Shown here one piece after another: positions 19,495 to 28,217 of a DNA stretch of 64,000 nt. Location: positions 1 to 64,000 of the forward strand of contig CAMYJF010000005.1 in NCBI GenBank assembly GCA_947258555.1, in the 5' to 3' direction. The notes below the pieces were generated by a model. The model did not search any database, had not been told where the DNA came from, and was given only the letters and a program-made list of their open reading frames with translations. Every line of letters begins with the position of its first letter. The stretch's first letter is position 1. The DNA is from an uncultured Eudoraea sp. GTDB taxonomy: Bacteria; Bacteroidota; Bacteroidia; Flavobacteriales; Flavobacteriaceae. The position numbers and the translations under genes were made by a program.

Positions 19495-20940
19495 ATGGCC
19501 GATTCCAGAACCGCCTCCATCAAGATATTATCCGATATACAAAGGGTAATAGATGTCCAAAGCAAGATCATCTATTTCCTGCTCAGTATTATCTTCTCTT
19601 TTAGCCTGACGTATTTCCTATATGAACCTGTCATGAATATGGCCCAGGTTTATGTTTTGTTCGCCCTATTCCTGGCAATCGGACTATGGATCACCGAGGC
19701 CATACCCCCATTTGCCGTGGGCCTGCTTGTCTTTGGATTTCTAATTTTTGCCATGAATAGTTATTATTCTGAGGTAGATCCAAGCAATGTTCAATCGCAT
19801 TATGCCGAATATGTCAATTCATGGTCAAGCAGCGTGATATGGTTGTTATTAGGCGGGTTTTTTATGGCTGAAGCGATGAGTAAGACAAAATTAGACCGAA
19901 CCGTCTTCCGACTTACGGTTTCGAATTTTGGTACGATCCCCAAAAATATTCTGCTGGGGCTGATGTTGTCTACTGCGATATTTTCTATGATCATGTCAAA
20001 TACAGCAACAACAGCGATGATGATAGCCTCCGTAATGCCTTTTATAAATAGCCTGGATAAAGACTCGCCTTTTTCCAAGGCCATGCTGATAGGAATTGCC
20101 GGCGCAGCCTCTTTGGGAGGGATGGGAACGATCATCGGTTCACCACCAAATGCAATTGCCGTGGAGGCTCTGAACAATCATGGTATCGATGTGGGTTTCC
20201 TGGAATGGATGATGGTTGGTTTTCCTATTGCCTTGCTATTAGTCTTCCTGTTCTGGCTGGCCCTGACACGAAAGTACATCCCTAAAAAGAAGCGGATGAA
20301 GATCATCCTTGAAGAGGAAGAAACTGCCGGTTCTGAGGAGTTGCACAAGATCGATAAACTTAAAAAGAGGGTGGTTTTGGGCGTCCTGTCACTTACGCTG
20401 ATCCTGTGGCTAACAGAAAACCTGCACGGTATACCTGCCTCTGTAATTTCCTTATTACCCATCATTCTGCTCACCATGTCTGGGATCATTACCGGTGATG
20501 ATGTTCGAAAACTCCCCTGGGATACACTTATGCTGGTAGCCGGTGGACTCGCCCTTGGACTTGCAATCAAGGAAACTGGATTGGCCAACTTTTATATTGA
20601 CAAGATCGAACATGGCGATCTAAATATTTATGTATTGCTCCTCGGTTTTGGATTTCTGACTATGATCTTTTCGAACATAATGAGTAATACGGCAACAGCC
20701 TCCGTCTTAATTCCAATAAGTATTATTCTATCCTATGACAACCCTATCGTATTGCCACTGGTGATCGGGCTCTGTGCTTCTACGGCCTTATTCCTGCCAA
20801 TTTCCACACCGCCAAATGCCATTGCTTACAGTACCGGCAAGTTGCAACAACGAGATTTCTCCTATGGCGGTATTGTGATCGGAATTGTCGGCCCGATAGT
20901 AATTACCGGACTCGTGTTGATCCTGGTCACATTTTTATAG
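19495..20940 (+). CDS. DASS/SLC13-family sodium-coupled anion transporter
   Basis: 481 residues from ATG with about 11-12 hydrophobic segments. Two pseudo-symmetric halves each carry the SNT sodium/substrate motif: MSNTATTAMM and IMSNTATASVLIPI, together with GSPPNAIA and STPPNAIAYSTG. This is the signature of the divalent anion:Na+ symporters (succinate, malate, citrate, or sulfate). Substrate cannot be decided, but a TCA-cycle acid is most common in the group. An unusual hydrophilic loop rich in Lys/Glu is near the middle. The gene is alone between gyrB and asnB. Confidence 0.9.
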   Translation: MADSRTASIKILSDIQRVIDVQSKIIYFLLSIIFSFSLTYFLYEPVMNMAQVYVLFALFLAIGLWITEAIPPFAVGLLVFGFLIFAMNSYYSEVDPSNVQSHYAEYVNSWSSSVIWLLLGGFFMAEAMSKTKLDRTVFRLTVSNFGTIPKNILLGLMLSTAIFSMIMSNTATTAMMIASVMPFINSLDKDSPFSKAMLIGIAGAASLGGMGTIIGSPPNAIAVEALNNHGIDVGFLEWMMVGFPIALLLVFLFWLALTRKYIPKKKRMKIILEEEETAGSEELHKIDKLKKRVVLGVLSLTLILWLTENLHGIPASVISLLPIILLTMSGIITGDDVRKLPWDTLMLVAGGLALGLAIKETGLANFYIDKIEHGDLNIYVLLLGFGFLTMIFSNIMSNTATASVLIPISIILSYDNPIVLPLVIGLCASTALFLPISTPPNAIAYSTGKLQQRDFSYGGIVIGIVGPIVITGLVLILVTFL

Positions 20941-20967
20941 GCAACCCCGTAATATGTTCATTCAAAA

Positions 20968-22638
20968 TCAGCTGATATAGGCATCATCATGGACATGAGC
21001 CACGGCTCTCCCCGATGGATCATTCATGTTCTTAAAAGCCTCATCCCATTCTAAAGCAATTTTTGTGCTGCAGGCTACAGAAGCTTCTTGAGGTACACAC
21101 AAGGCTGCAGCATCACTAGGAAAATGCTCTTCAAAAATCGACCTATAATAGTATTCTTCCTTGTTCTGGGGTGTTTGGATCGGGAAGCGGAATTGGGCAT
21201 GTGTCAGTTCTGCATCTGATACTTCATGGTCCACCAATTGCTTTAAGGTATCGATCCAGCTATAGCCTACCCCATCCGAAAATTGTTCCTTCTGCCTCCA
21301 AGCAACACTTTCAGGTAAGTAGTCTTCAAAAGCCTTTCTTACCACCCATTTCTCCATACGCTCGCCATTGATCATTTTATCTTGAGGGTTGATCCGCATA
21401 GCTACATCCATAAATTCCTTGTCCAGGAATGGAACCCGACCTTCAATACCCCATGCAGCAAGCGACTTGTTTGCCCGCAGGCAATCATAGAGATGTAGTT
21501 TTTTTAACTTCCGTACCGTTTCCTCATGAAAATCAAGGGCACTTGGTGCTTTGTGGAAATACAGGTAGCCCCCGAAAAGTTCATCGGCTCCTTCTCCTGA
21601 TAAAACCATTTTGATTCCCATAGATTTGATCACACGTGCCATTAAATACATAGGCGTAGAGGCCCTGATAGTTGTGATATCATAGGTTTCCAGGTTGTAG
21701 ATCACGTCCCGGATGGCGTCTAACCCTTCTTGTATCGTAAATTCTATTTCATGGTGGATCGTCCCAATGTGATCTGCCACCTTCCTGGCAGCAGCCAGAT
21801 CCGGAGAGCCTTCCAGACCCACTGAGAATGAATGCAATTGTGGCCACCAGGCTTCCTGGGTATCATCTGATTCGACCCGCATTTGAGAATATTTTTTTGC
21901 AATGGCTGATGTCACCGAAGAATCCAGTCCGCCGGAGAGTAGTACTCCATAGGGAACATCTGACATCAATTGCCTGTGCACAGCTGCCTCCAGGGCATCA
22001 CGAATCTCCGATATTGAGGTTTCATTATCCTTAACATTATCGTATTCCATCCAATCCCGGCTATACCATCTTTTTAACTCTCCTTCACTACTCAACAGAT
22101 AATGACCAGGTGGAAATAATTCAATTCGTGTACAAACACCTTCAAGGGCCTTTAGTTCTGAGGCCACATAGAATGTGCCGTGCTTATCCCACCCCATGTA
22201 TAAGGGTATGATGCCCATGTGATCTCTTGCTACAAAATATTCATCCTTTTTAGCATCATAAAGGGCAAAGCCAAAAATGCCATTCATTTCATCCAGGAAA
22301 GAGACACCCTTTTCCTGATAAAGGGCCAGGATCACTTCGCAATCAGAAGCTGTACTAAATTCATACTTCCCATCAAATTGTTCCCGTAATTCACGATGGT
22401 TGTATATTTCCCCATTTGCTGCGAGGATCAATTGCTTGTCCGCACTAAACAAAGGTTGCTTTCCAGATGCAGGGTCTACAATGGCCAAACGCTCATGCCC
22501 CATAACTGCATTTTCAGCAGCATAAATGCCACTCCAATCGGGGCCACGATGTCTGACTTTCTTCGCCATTTTCAAAATTTGAGGCCTGATCTTTTCCGAA
22601 GATTCTTTGAGATCGAACGCACATACTATTCCGCACAT
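20968..22638 (-). CDS. asnB: Asparagine synthase B (glutamine-hydrolysing)
   Basis: 556 residues. The N-terminal class II glutamine amidotransferase domain begins MCGIVCAFD, with Cys2 as nucleophile, then RHRGPDWSG and NGEIYNHRELR. The synthetase domain has the PP-loop LLSGGLDSS (residues about 230-238) and SGEGADELFGGY. It makes Asn from Asp, Gln and ATP. Length and motifs match the AsnB-A type of proteobacteria and flavobacteria. It is divergent from the DUF2911 gene across a 235-bp A+T-rich region holding a palindrome. Confidence 0.96.
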   Translation of the reverse strand: MCGIVCAFDLKESSEKIRPQILKMAKKVRHRGPDWSGIYAAENAVMGHERLAIVDPASGKQPLFSADKQLILAANGEIYNHRELREQFDGKYEFSTASDCEVILALYQEKGVSFLDEMNGIFGFALYDAKKDEYFVARDHMGIIPLYMGWDKHGTFYVASELKALEGVCTRIELFPPGHYLLSSEGELKRWYSRDWMEYDNVKDNETSISEIRDALEAAVHRQLMSDVPYGVLLSGGLDSSVTSAIAKKYSQMRVESDDTQEAWWPQLHSFSVGLEGSPDLAAARKVADHIGTIHHEIEFTIQEGLDAIRDVIYNLETYDITTIRASTPMYLMARVIKSMGIKMVLSGEGADELFGGYLYFHKAPSALDFHEETVRKLKKLHLYDCLRANKSLAAWGIEGRVPFLDKEFMDVAMRINPQDKMINGERMEKWVVRKAFEDYLPESVAWRQKEQFSDGVGYSWIDTLKQLVDHEVSDAELTHAQFRFPIQTPQNKEEYYYRSIFEEHFPSDAAALCVPQEASVACSTKIALEWDEAFKNMNDPSGRAVAHVHDDAYIS

Positions 22639-22873
22639 AAGATTATAGTTTTTATTTTAAGCAAAAATGACTCTTTTTATATAATATTAAAATAGTAATA
22701 GTCTTATTGTTTATTATTTATATCTATTTTTTAATATTACATTACAAATTGTAATTACTATTCTAAAAATTGCAACGATTTATTGAAAGGGTGTAAGATG
22801 CTTAAATTTTAACGACTTTTTATAAGTTACAGGAATGATTTCCTTGTAGATTTGAATTCTTAAAAACACAATT
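22639..22873. other. A+T-rich divergent intergenic region (asnB / DUF2911)
   Basis: 235 bp, very A+T-rich, between divergent genes. It holds the palindrome at 22741-22755 and a TAGATTTG -7 box (22847-22854) ending 19 nt before the DUF2911 ATG. No ORF or RNA gene seen. Confidence 0.6.
22741..22755. promoter_or_regulatory. 15-bp perfect palindrome, candidate operator
   Basis: ATTACAA-A-TTGTAAT: 7-bp arms around a single central A. It lies about 103 bp upstream of asnB and 119 bp upstream of the DUF2911 start. Length and symmetry fit a dimeric helix-turn-helix regulator; the regulator is not known. Confidence 0.5.
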
Positions 22874-23428
22874 ATGAAAAAACTAATTTTATTATTATTC
22901 ACAGCACTTACCTTCGGATTTTCACATACGGTTCAGGCACAAAAATTTAGCGGACTTGATAATAGTCCGGCTGATATAGCCGCCTATCCTTCAAGTTACA
23001 GGATTGCTGCCAAAGTTGTAAAAGTTATATACAGCAGGCCGCAACTAAAGGGGCGTAGCCTGGCACAATTGGCGCCATCCGGAAAGGTTTGGAGAACTGG
23101 TGCAAATGAAAGTGTGGAGATCACCTTTTATAAAGACGTTACTTTTGGTGGTACCTCTATCAGTGCAGGAACGTATTCCCTATTCACTATTCCAGGTGAG
23201 ACTGAATGGACGGTGATCCTCAATAGGCGACTTAATCAGTGGGGAGCCTATTCCTATGATAAAGCTGCGGATGAGGCCAGGGTAACTGGTACGGTAAGCA
23301 CAGGAGATGAGAGTCTTGAGGCTTTTTCTATAGCCTTCAATGATAAAGGGTCTGACGATGATGGCCAAACGGCTGAATTGGTCATGGGCTGGGGTACTAC
23401 CCGGGTCACTGTTCCCTTGAGCATGTAG
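22874..23428 (+). CDS. DUF2911 secreted protein
   Basis: 184 residues with a signal peptide (1-22, ending VQAQ). The DUF2911 pattern is seen: SRP.LKGR, GKVWRTGANE...ITF, GTYSLFTIPGETEWTVILN and the closing LVMGWGTTRVTVPL. Family function is unknown; proteins are small beta-rich periplasmic or secreted proteins common in Bacteroidota. Monocistronic, closed by a strong terminator. Confidence 0.9.
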   Translation: MKKLILLLFTALTFGFSHTVQAQKFSGLDNSPADIAAYPSSYRIAAKVVKVIYSRPQLKGRSLAQLAPSGKVWRTGANESVEITFYKDVTFGGTSISAGTYSLFTIPGETEWTVILNRRLNQWGAYSYDKAADEARVTGTVSTGDESLEAFSIAFNDKGSDDDGQTAELVMGWGTTRVTVPLSM

Positions 23429-23447
23429 GAATTGAATACGAAACAAT

Positions 23448-23477
23448 AAAGGCCGAATAGTTATTCGGCCTTTTTTT
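23448..23477. terminator. Bidirectional intrinsic terminator
   Basis: AAAGGCCGAATA (23448-23459) pairs with TATTCGGCCTTT (23462-23473) and runs into T-tract 23471-23477. On the other strand the A-rich flank also serves the convergent amidohydrolase gene. Confidence 0.9.
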
Positions 23478-23495
23478 ATGCGTATTTGAAACGTT

Positions 23496-25115
23496 CTATT
23501 TTACTTGTTCGCCAGCCAGGTAGACCTTTTCTGCAGACATCCCCGGTATTTCCTCTTCTGCTATTGTCATAATATCGCCATTCAGGATCACAAAATCTGC
23601 CCATTTGCCCACTTCAATACTTCCTTTTTCTCCTTCTTCAAAATTTGAATAGGCAGCCCAAATAGTCATTCCTTTTAGAGTCTCTTCCCTGGATAGCGCA
23701 TCCTTCATCTGGAATCCTGGATCAGGGTAGCCCTTTAAGTCTTTACGTGCTACTGAAGCATAAAATGTATGGAAAGGATTGACCCTCTCCACCGGAAAAT
23801 CTGTTCCCAGGGCAACTATACCTGCTCGGTCCAGTAACTCCTTAAATGCATAGGCTCCGGGCATACGATCCGCCCCGAGTCTGTCTCCGGCCCAATACAT
23901 ATCGCTGGTCGCGTGAGTAGGCTGTACAGAAGGGATGATACCTGTCTCGAAATAATCAAAATCAGGCGCAGATATTATCTGGGCGTGCTCTACCTTCCAA
24001 CGACGGTCTCTCTTGCCCTCCAGGGCTTTCTTATAGGATCTGAGTACGGCGATGTTAGCAGAATCGCCTATGGCATGTGTATTCATTTGATAGTCTGAAT
24101 CGGCAAGCCGTGAAGCCAGGGCTTCCAATTCTTCAGCAGTTGTGATCATGGCGCCATAATGCCCGTCTTTATCCGAATAGGGAGCTCGCAGAGCCGCACC
24201 CCGGGAACCTAGAGCCCCATCGCCATAAACTTTAAAGGAACGAACATTGAGTCGGTCTGTCTTTACAATCCCTTTATCCAGAAAATGATCAAGGTTTTCT
24301 TTGCTATTACTGACCATGGCATAGACGCGCATTTTCAGATCACCGGCTTGTTGAAGGCTGTCAATTAATTCTATTATATCGCGATTAAGTCCCGCGTCAT
24401 TTACTGTGGTGAGTCCGTAATCAAAGCAAATTCCCTCTGCCTGCTGCAAGGCACTTATTTTAGTTGCCTTATCCGGAGCCGGTAGTATCTTATCGATCAT
24501 AAACATAGGCCCATCGACCAATACCCCGGTTTCTTCTCCATCAATACGTATCACTTCACCGTCATCCGGATCGGTCTCGGCATTGATCCCTGCAAGATCA
24601 AGGGCTTTTTGATTAACTAAATAAGCATGTCCATCTACGCGTTCCAGCACGACTGGAACGTCCGGAAAGCGTTTGTCCAATTCTTCCTTGGTAGGAAATT
24701 CTTTCACCTCCCAATCATTCTGATCCCATCCACGACCCAATAAATAATTACCAGGATTCTCCTTATAAAAAGTATCCAGGCGTTCCAGGATCTCTTCAAA
24801 GCTCTCAGTGCCCACCAGGTCAACTTTTAATTGGTTTAATCCCAGGCCGTAGAAATGGCAATGCGCATCAATTAAACCGGGGATTATGGTCTTACCGTTA
24901 ACATCTAGAAGATTTTCGGACGCATAATCCCGTTGGATATCTTCGCTGCTCCCTACGCCTATGAATCGTCCATCACGAACTGCAAAGGCTTCGGCTTTAG
25001 GCATGCCTTCTACAAGTGTGTACATATTAGCATTGAGAAGGATCAGATCCGCTGATTCTTTTGATTCGCCACAGGCCATCAAAAATGGCAAGATTAGGAT
25101 AATAATTTTCTTCAT
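23496..25115 (-). CDS. Metal-dependent amidohydrolase lipoprotein (YtcJ-like, amidohydrolase 3)
   Basis: 539 residues from MKKIIILILPFLMAC, a lipoprotein signal with lipid Cys at about residue 15; the frame extends 13 codons upstream without signal character. The fold is marked by IIPGLIDAHCHFYGLGL (metal-binding HxH), an EHAQ motif (VEHAQII), NTHAIGDSAN and the closing GTDFPVE with the catalytic Asp. Members hydrolyse amide or imide bonds in cyclic compounds. Substrate unknown. It would be anchored at the cell envelope, unlike the cytoplasmic YtcJ relatives. A minus-strand TATATTTG (25160-25167) may be its -7 box. Confidence 0.88.
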   Translation of the reverse strand: MKKIIILILPFLMACGESKESADLILLNANMYTLVEGMPKAEAFAVRDGRFIGVGSSEDIQRDYASENLLDVNGKTIIPGLIDAHCHFYGLGLNQLKVDLVGTESFEEILERLDTFYKENPGNYLLGRGWDQNDWEVKEFPTKEELDKRFPDVPVVLERVDGHAYLVNQKALDLAGINAETDPDDGEVIRIDGEETGVLVDGPMFMIDKILPAPDKATKISALQQAEGICFDYGLTTVNDAGLNRDIIELIDSLQQAGDLKMRVYAMVSNSKENLDHFLDKGIVKTDRLNVRSFKVYGDGALGSRGAALRAPYSDKDGHYGAMITTAEELEALASRLADSDYQMNTHAIGDSANIAVLRSYKKALEGKRDRRWKVEHAQIISAPDFDYFETGIIPSVQPTHATSDMYWAGDRLGADRMPGAYAFKELLDRAGIVALGTDFPVERVNPFHTFYASVARKDLKGYPDPGFQMKDALSREETLKGMTIWAAYSNFEEGEKGSIEVGKWADFVILNGDIMTIAEEEIPGMSAEKVYLAGEQVK

Positions 25116-25187
25116 AAGGTGTCGTAATAAAGTGGCCGTCAGAGAGGACGGCAAACGATCAAATATACATATATTTTAGAGGGAGGG

Positions 25188-26288
25188 CTAAGGCAGTTTT
25201 TTGGAGATAACAAACTCTACACGCCGATTTTTTTGTCGCCCTTCTTCGGTAGCATTTTCGGCTATAGGATGCAGACCTCCAAAGCCCTTCCAGTCAATTC
25301 GATCACCAGACAACCCAAGTGAAATGAGATAATTGGCGACTGCCTGGCATCGAGAATCCGATAAATCTTGATTGTACTTATCAGATCCTAGATTGTCTGT
25401 ATGGCCGCTTATTTTAAGTAAGTAAGATTCATTTTTTTGTAAAAAGTCGTACAGCCCTTTGAGGTCCCTTTTGGCAGGATCCTGCAGTTGGGATGCATCA
25501 AAATCAAAATGAATATTCTCAAATACCTGTGGTTCATCGAGCGGGATATCTACGGAAAGTGCCTCCGGGGCATTACCTGTCGGGGGAGTAAACAAACTGA
25601 GTTTATCTATGTAATAGTAGGCACCTTGTTTGGCATTTCGTTTCGTCATTAAGTTGCGGGTCTTGGCATTGTTGCGAAAGTTGCCTATACAGATATATCG
25701 TTCGGTGCCTTTAGCCGTAAAGGAGGTGCTCACTTTCACCCAATCTTTCTTGTCCTTGTAATATTCTGAATAGTTGACTTCCAGGAAATGATAGGAATTC
25801 TCCGTTATTCTATAGAGATGCATTTTGGAAAGTGTTCTCCTGGTTTCAACTACGATCGGACCGCTCGAGAAGAGAATACCAAAATCTTTAATGGCGAAGT
25901 CTGATCGTTCGGCAAGGCTAACAAAAAAAGAGATCTCATATTCCTTTCCTTCCTCAAGTGTTTCTATCAACTCTACCTGGAGGTATTCCCGATAATCACC
26001 TGGTGCATAGAGATAGAGACCGGCATACGCTTTTCCAAAATAAGCTTCTTGTTCCCCGTTAAAATTCTTTGGAGTTCCCATAATGGTACTGCAGTTATTG
26101 AAATAATCTGTAGATCCCATTGTCGGCGTATTCCATAATGTCACATCTGTAAAGAAATTTCCCAATTGCACAGGGCAGTGCTCATACTCTTCAAAGCTGG
26201 GATTGGGAATTAAATTCTGGGCACTAACCCAAATACAAGATCCGAGCAGTAAACATCCCAGCAATATGTATTTATTAACCCCTTCCAT
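25188..26288 (-). CDS. OmpA-family peptidoglycan-associated protein
   Basis: 366 residues. Signal peptide 1-23 (ending VSAQ), then a ~220-residue N-terminal domain beginning NLIPNPSFEEYEHCP, a carbohydrate-binding-like beta-sandwich often found in flavobacterial OmpA proteins. The C-terminal OmpA domain (about 255-366) has IHFDFDAS, ISGHTDNLGSDKYN, LSDSRCQAVANYL and NRRVEF. Expected role: non-covalent link between outer membrane and peptidoglycan. Confidence 0.9.
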   Translation of the reverse strand: MEGVNKYILLGCLLLGSCIWVSAQNLIPNPSFEEYEHCPVQLGNFFTDVTLWNTPTMGSTDYFNNCSTIMGTPKNFNGEQEAYFGKAYAGLYLYAPGDYREYLQVELIETLEEGKEYEISFFVSLAERSDFAIKDFGILFSSGPIVVETRRTLSKMHLYRITENSYHFLEVNYSEYYKDKKDWVKVSTSFTAKGTERYICIGNFRNNAKTRNLMTKRNAKQGAYYYIDKLSLFTPPTGNAPEALSVDIPLDEPQVFENIHFDFDASQLQDPAKRDLKGLYDFLQKNESYLLKISGHTDNLGSDKYNQDLSDSRCQAVANYLISLGLSGDRIDWKGFGGLHPIAENATEEGRQKNRRVEFVISKKLP

Positions 26289-26346
26289 TGGAAAATTTCA
26301 CAAATTACTTCCATAAAATTAGCCAAAATAAAAGGAGAGAAATAAG

Positions 26347-26379
26347 AAAGGGGCCGCTAGCAGATAAACGAACCCCTTT
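26347..26379 (-). terminator. Possible terminator downstream of the barrel gene
   Basis: AAAGGGG (26347-26353) and CCCCTTT (26373-26379) form a 7-bp stem with a 19-nt loop holding GCTAGC. It lies 80 bp past the minus-strand barrel gene. The loop is long and the T-run weak, so confidence is moderate. Confidence 0.4.
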
Positions 26380-26458
26380 ACAGAGTTCCGCAATAATAAC
26401 CTATATAACTGTATATCAGTTTCGTACAAACTATTAAGACAGGACGAATGATCTAATG

Positions 26459-28207
26459 TCAAAAGTCGAATTTATAGGAGATCCCACCTAAAATTTGCAG
26501 GCTTTGGACTCTAAAATTGGCCCAGCGCTGATATTGATTATTTGCAAGATTATTACCACGGGCAAAAATCGCTAATTGCTCATTGACGCGATAACCTAAA
26601 TAAGCATTGGCATCAAAATAACTGTCAAGTGCCACTGTAAAGGAAGGAAAGTCCTGTGGTAAGGTATTAGGCGCCGCTTGTGAAACCAGATCCTCTCTTT
26701 CGCCTACATAGAATAAACTGGCCCCAAAATACCAGGCTGTGGGTGAATTGTAATCCAGGGTTAGTGCACCTTTAATATCAGGAAGATTCCAAGGCGGGTT
26801 ATTTGTTTCCGTATTATAGTTAAATACCTCTGCATTCACACCCAGGGAAAAATTACGGTTAACATCTACAGTAAGCTCTCCAAATAAACCAAATGTCCTA
26901 AGATCGTCATAGAAAACATCAAAGGAATTTCCGTAAGTATAGCCTTGTGTATCTGTACGAAATTGGTTCTCCGGGTTCAATTTAAACAGCGGAATACGGT
27001 TCTCCGCCTTATAGGACGCTTTAACATTATAACTTAGGTTAGACGAAAGCTGTCCCCTTAGGCCAACAAAGGCATCGTATTGCTGATCTGTAGGCTGGAT
27101 CTCCAGGGTAGGAGAAACATAAGGGTTCTTATTAACGAGATCGTAATAGCTATTCTGTCGGAGCTGCCCCTGCAGTCCTCCATAAGCAATGGCCAGCTCG
27201 TCTGCCAATCTGTAAGAAGCAGTTACCTCAGGATAGAGATAGAAATTTGTATCATTTCGTTCCGTATCTAAACCAACGACAATTCGAGCGCCTAAGTTTA
27301 GTGTCAACTCATCGCGTATGATCCTCAAACTCGGCGTAATTCCGGCTTGAAAATAACTGTATTGTATTGGAGTGTCGTTATCCAGACTATTCAAACTCTC
27401 ATTTTCAAAATTTCCGTTTAAATAGTCCAGGTGGAAGGTGAAATTTACCACTTCGTCCGTAATGGGCAGTTCTAAGGAAGGAGCTATGCGGAGCCTGTTC
27501 TCCCCGGAACCTGCTTTATCCCAAAAGCGCCTGAGCAACAATTCGCCACCCTGAAAGGCGGTTTCTTCCATTCCCAGACTTGCTGTTGCCTGTACATTAT
27601 AATAGGTCTGTCTGGCATCTACAGCGGCCACCAGGGCTGTATCGATCACGCCCTCAGCAACACCATACCAATGATAGATCTTGTGGTCTGCAGCGAGCTG
27701 GGCATTCCATTCATAATCCCTGTCTCGAGCAGAATAGGTCGTGGCGAAATGCGTGTTGTACAGATCGGTTTCCAGGGGTGTCTGATCTATATCCCCACGA
27801 GATGAAAAGTGATTTAAGGCAAAATCAATTCGCTTTTCCCCCCTATCTATATCCTTACTTGTATACAGGTCGATATCTGCATTGTTAAAATTTCCCAGGG
27901 CCACAGAAGCGTAGGAATTATACAATACTTCGGGCTTGGCTTTTTTCACACCTGCTGCCCTACCCTTGGCAGGCGTAAATGTAGAAGCCACTGGCACAGA
28001 AAATATACTGTAGTTGATCTTCTTTTTTTGAAGATTAAGAGAATCTGTCAGCTCGGGTACTGAATTAATCTTATGCGCATCGGCCACTGTAGGCGAATAC
28101 GATTTAACCACGGTAACGGTTTCGGTACCTATATCATCCTGTGCTAAAAGAGTCCCTTGAACTAGCAAGGCAAGTGCGACTCCGATTAAATTTTTTGCGT
28201 ACTTCAT
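26459..28207 (-). CDS. Outer-membrane beta-barrel protein, TonB-receptor-like
   Basis: 582 residues from the ATG at 28207, chosen because it precedes a signal peptide (ending LLAQ). After an N-terminal region with TVTVVKSYSPTVADAHKI there are many amphipathic beta strands rich in Tyr, ending in LQILGGISYKFDF with a terminal Phe, typical for barrel assembly. It resembles the barrel part of TonB-dependent receptors, but a recognisable plug domain is not seen. It lies 10 bp after the TPR gene and is probably cotranscribed; this pairing is common in flavobacteria. Ligand unknown. Confidence 0.75.
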   Translation of the reverse strand: MKYAKNLIGVALALLVQGTLLAQDDIGTETVTVVKSYSPTVADAHKINSVPELTDSLNLQKKKINYSIFSVPVASTFTPAKGRAAGVKKAKPEVLYNSYASVALGNFNNADIDLYTSKDIDRGEKRIDFALNHFSSRGDIDQTPLETDLYNTHFATTYSARDRDYEWNAQLAADHKIYHWYGVAEGVIDTALVAAVDARQTYYNVQATASLGMEETAFQGGELLLRRFWDKAGSGENRLRIAPSLELPITDEVVNFTFHLDYLNGNFENESLNSLDNDTPIQYSYFQAGITPSLRIIRDELTLNLGARIVVGLDTERNDTNFYLYPEVTASYRLADELAIAYGGLQGQLRQNSYYDLVNKNPYVSPTLEIQPTDQQYDAFVGLRGQLSSNLSYNVKASYKAENRIPLFKLNPENQFRTDTQGYTYGNSFDVFYDDLRTFGLFGELTVDVNRNFSLGVNAEVFNYNTETNNPPWNLPDIKGALTLDYNSPTAWYFGASLFYVGEREDLVSQAAPNTLPQDFPSFTVALDSYFDANAYLGYRVNEQLAIFARGNNLANNQYQRWANFRVQSLQILGGISYKFDF

Positions 28208-28217
28208 GTGTTCTTTC

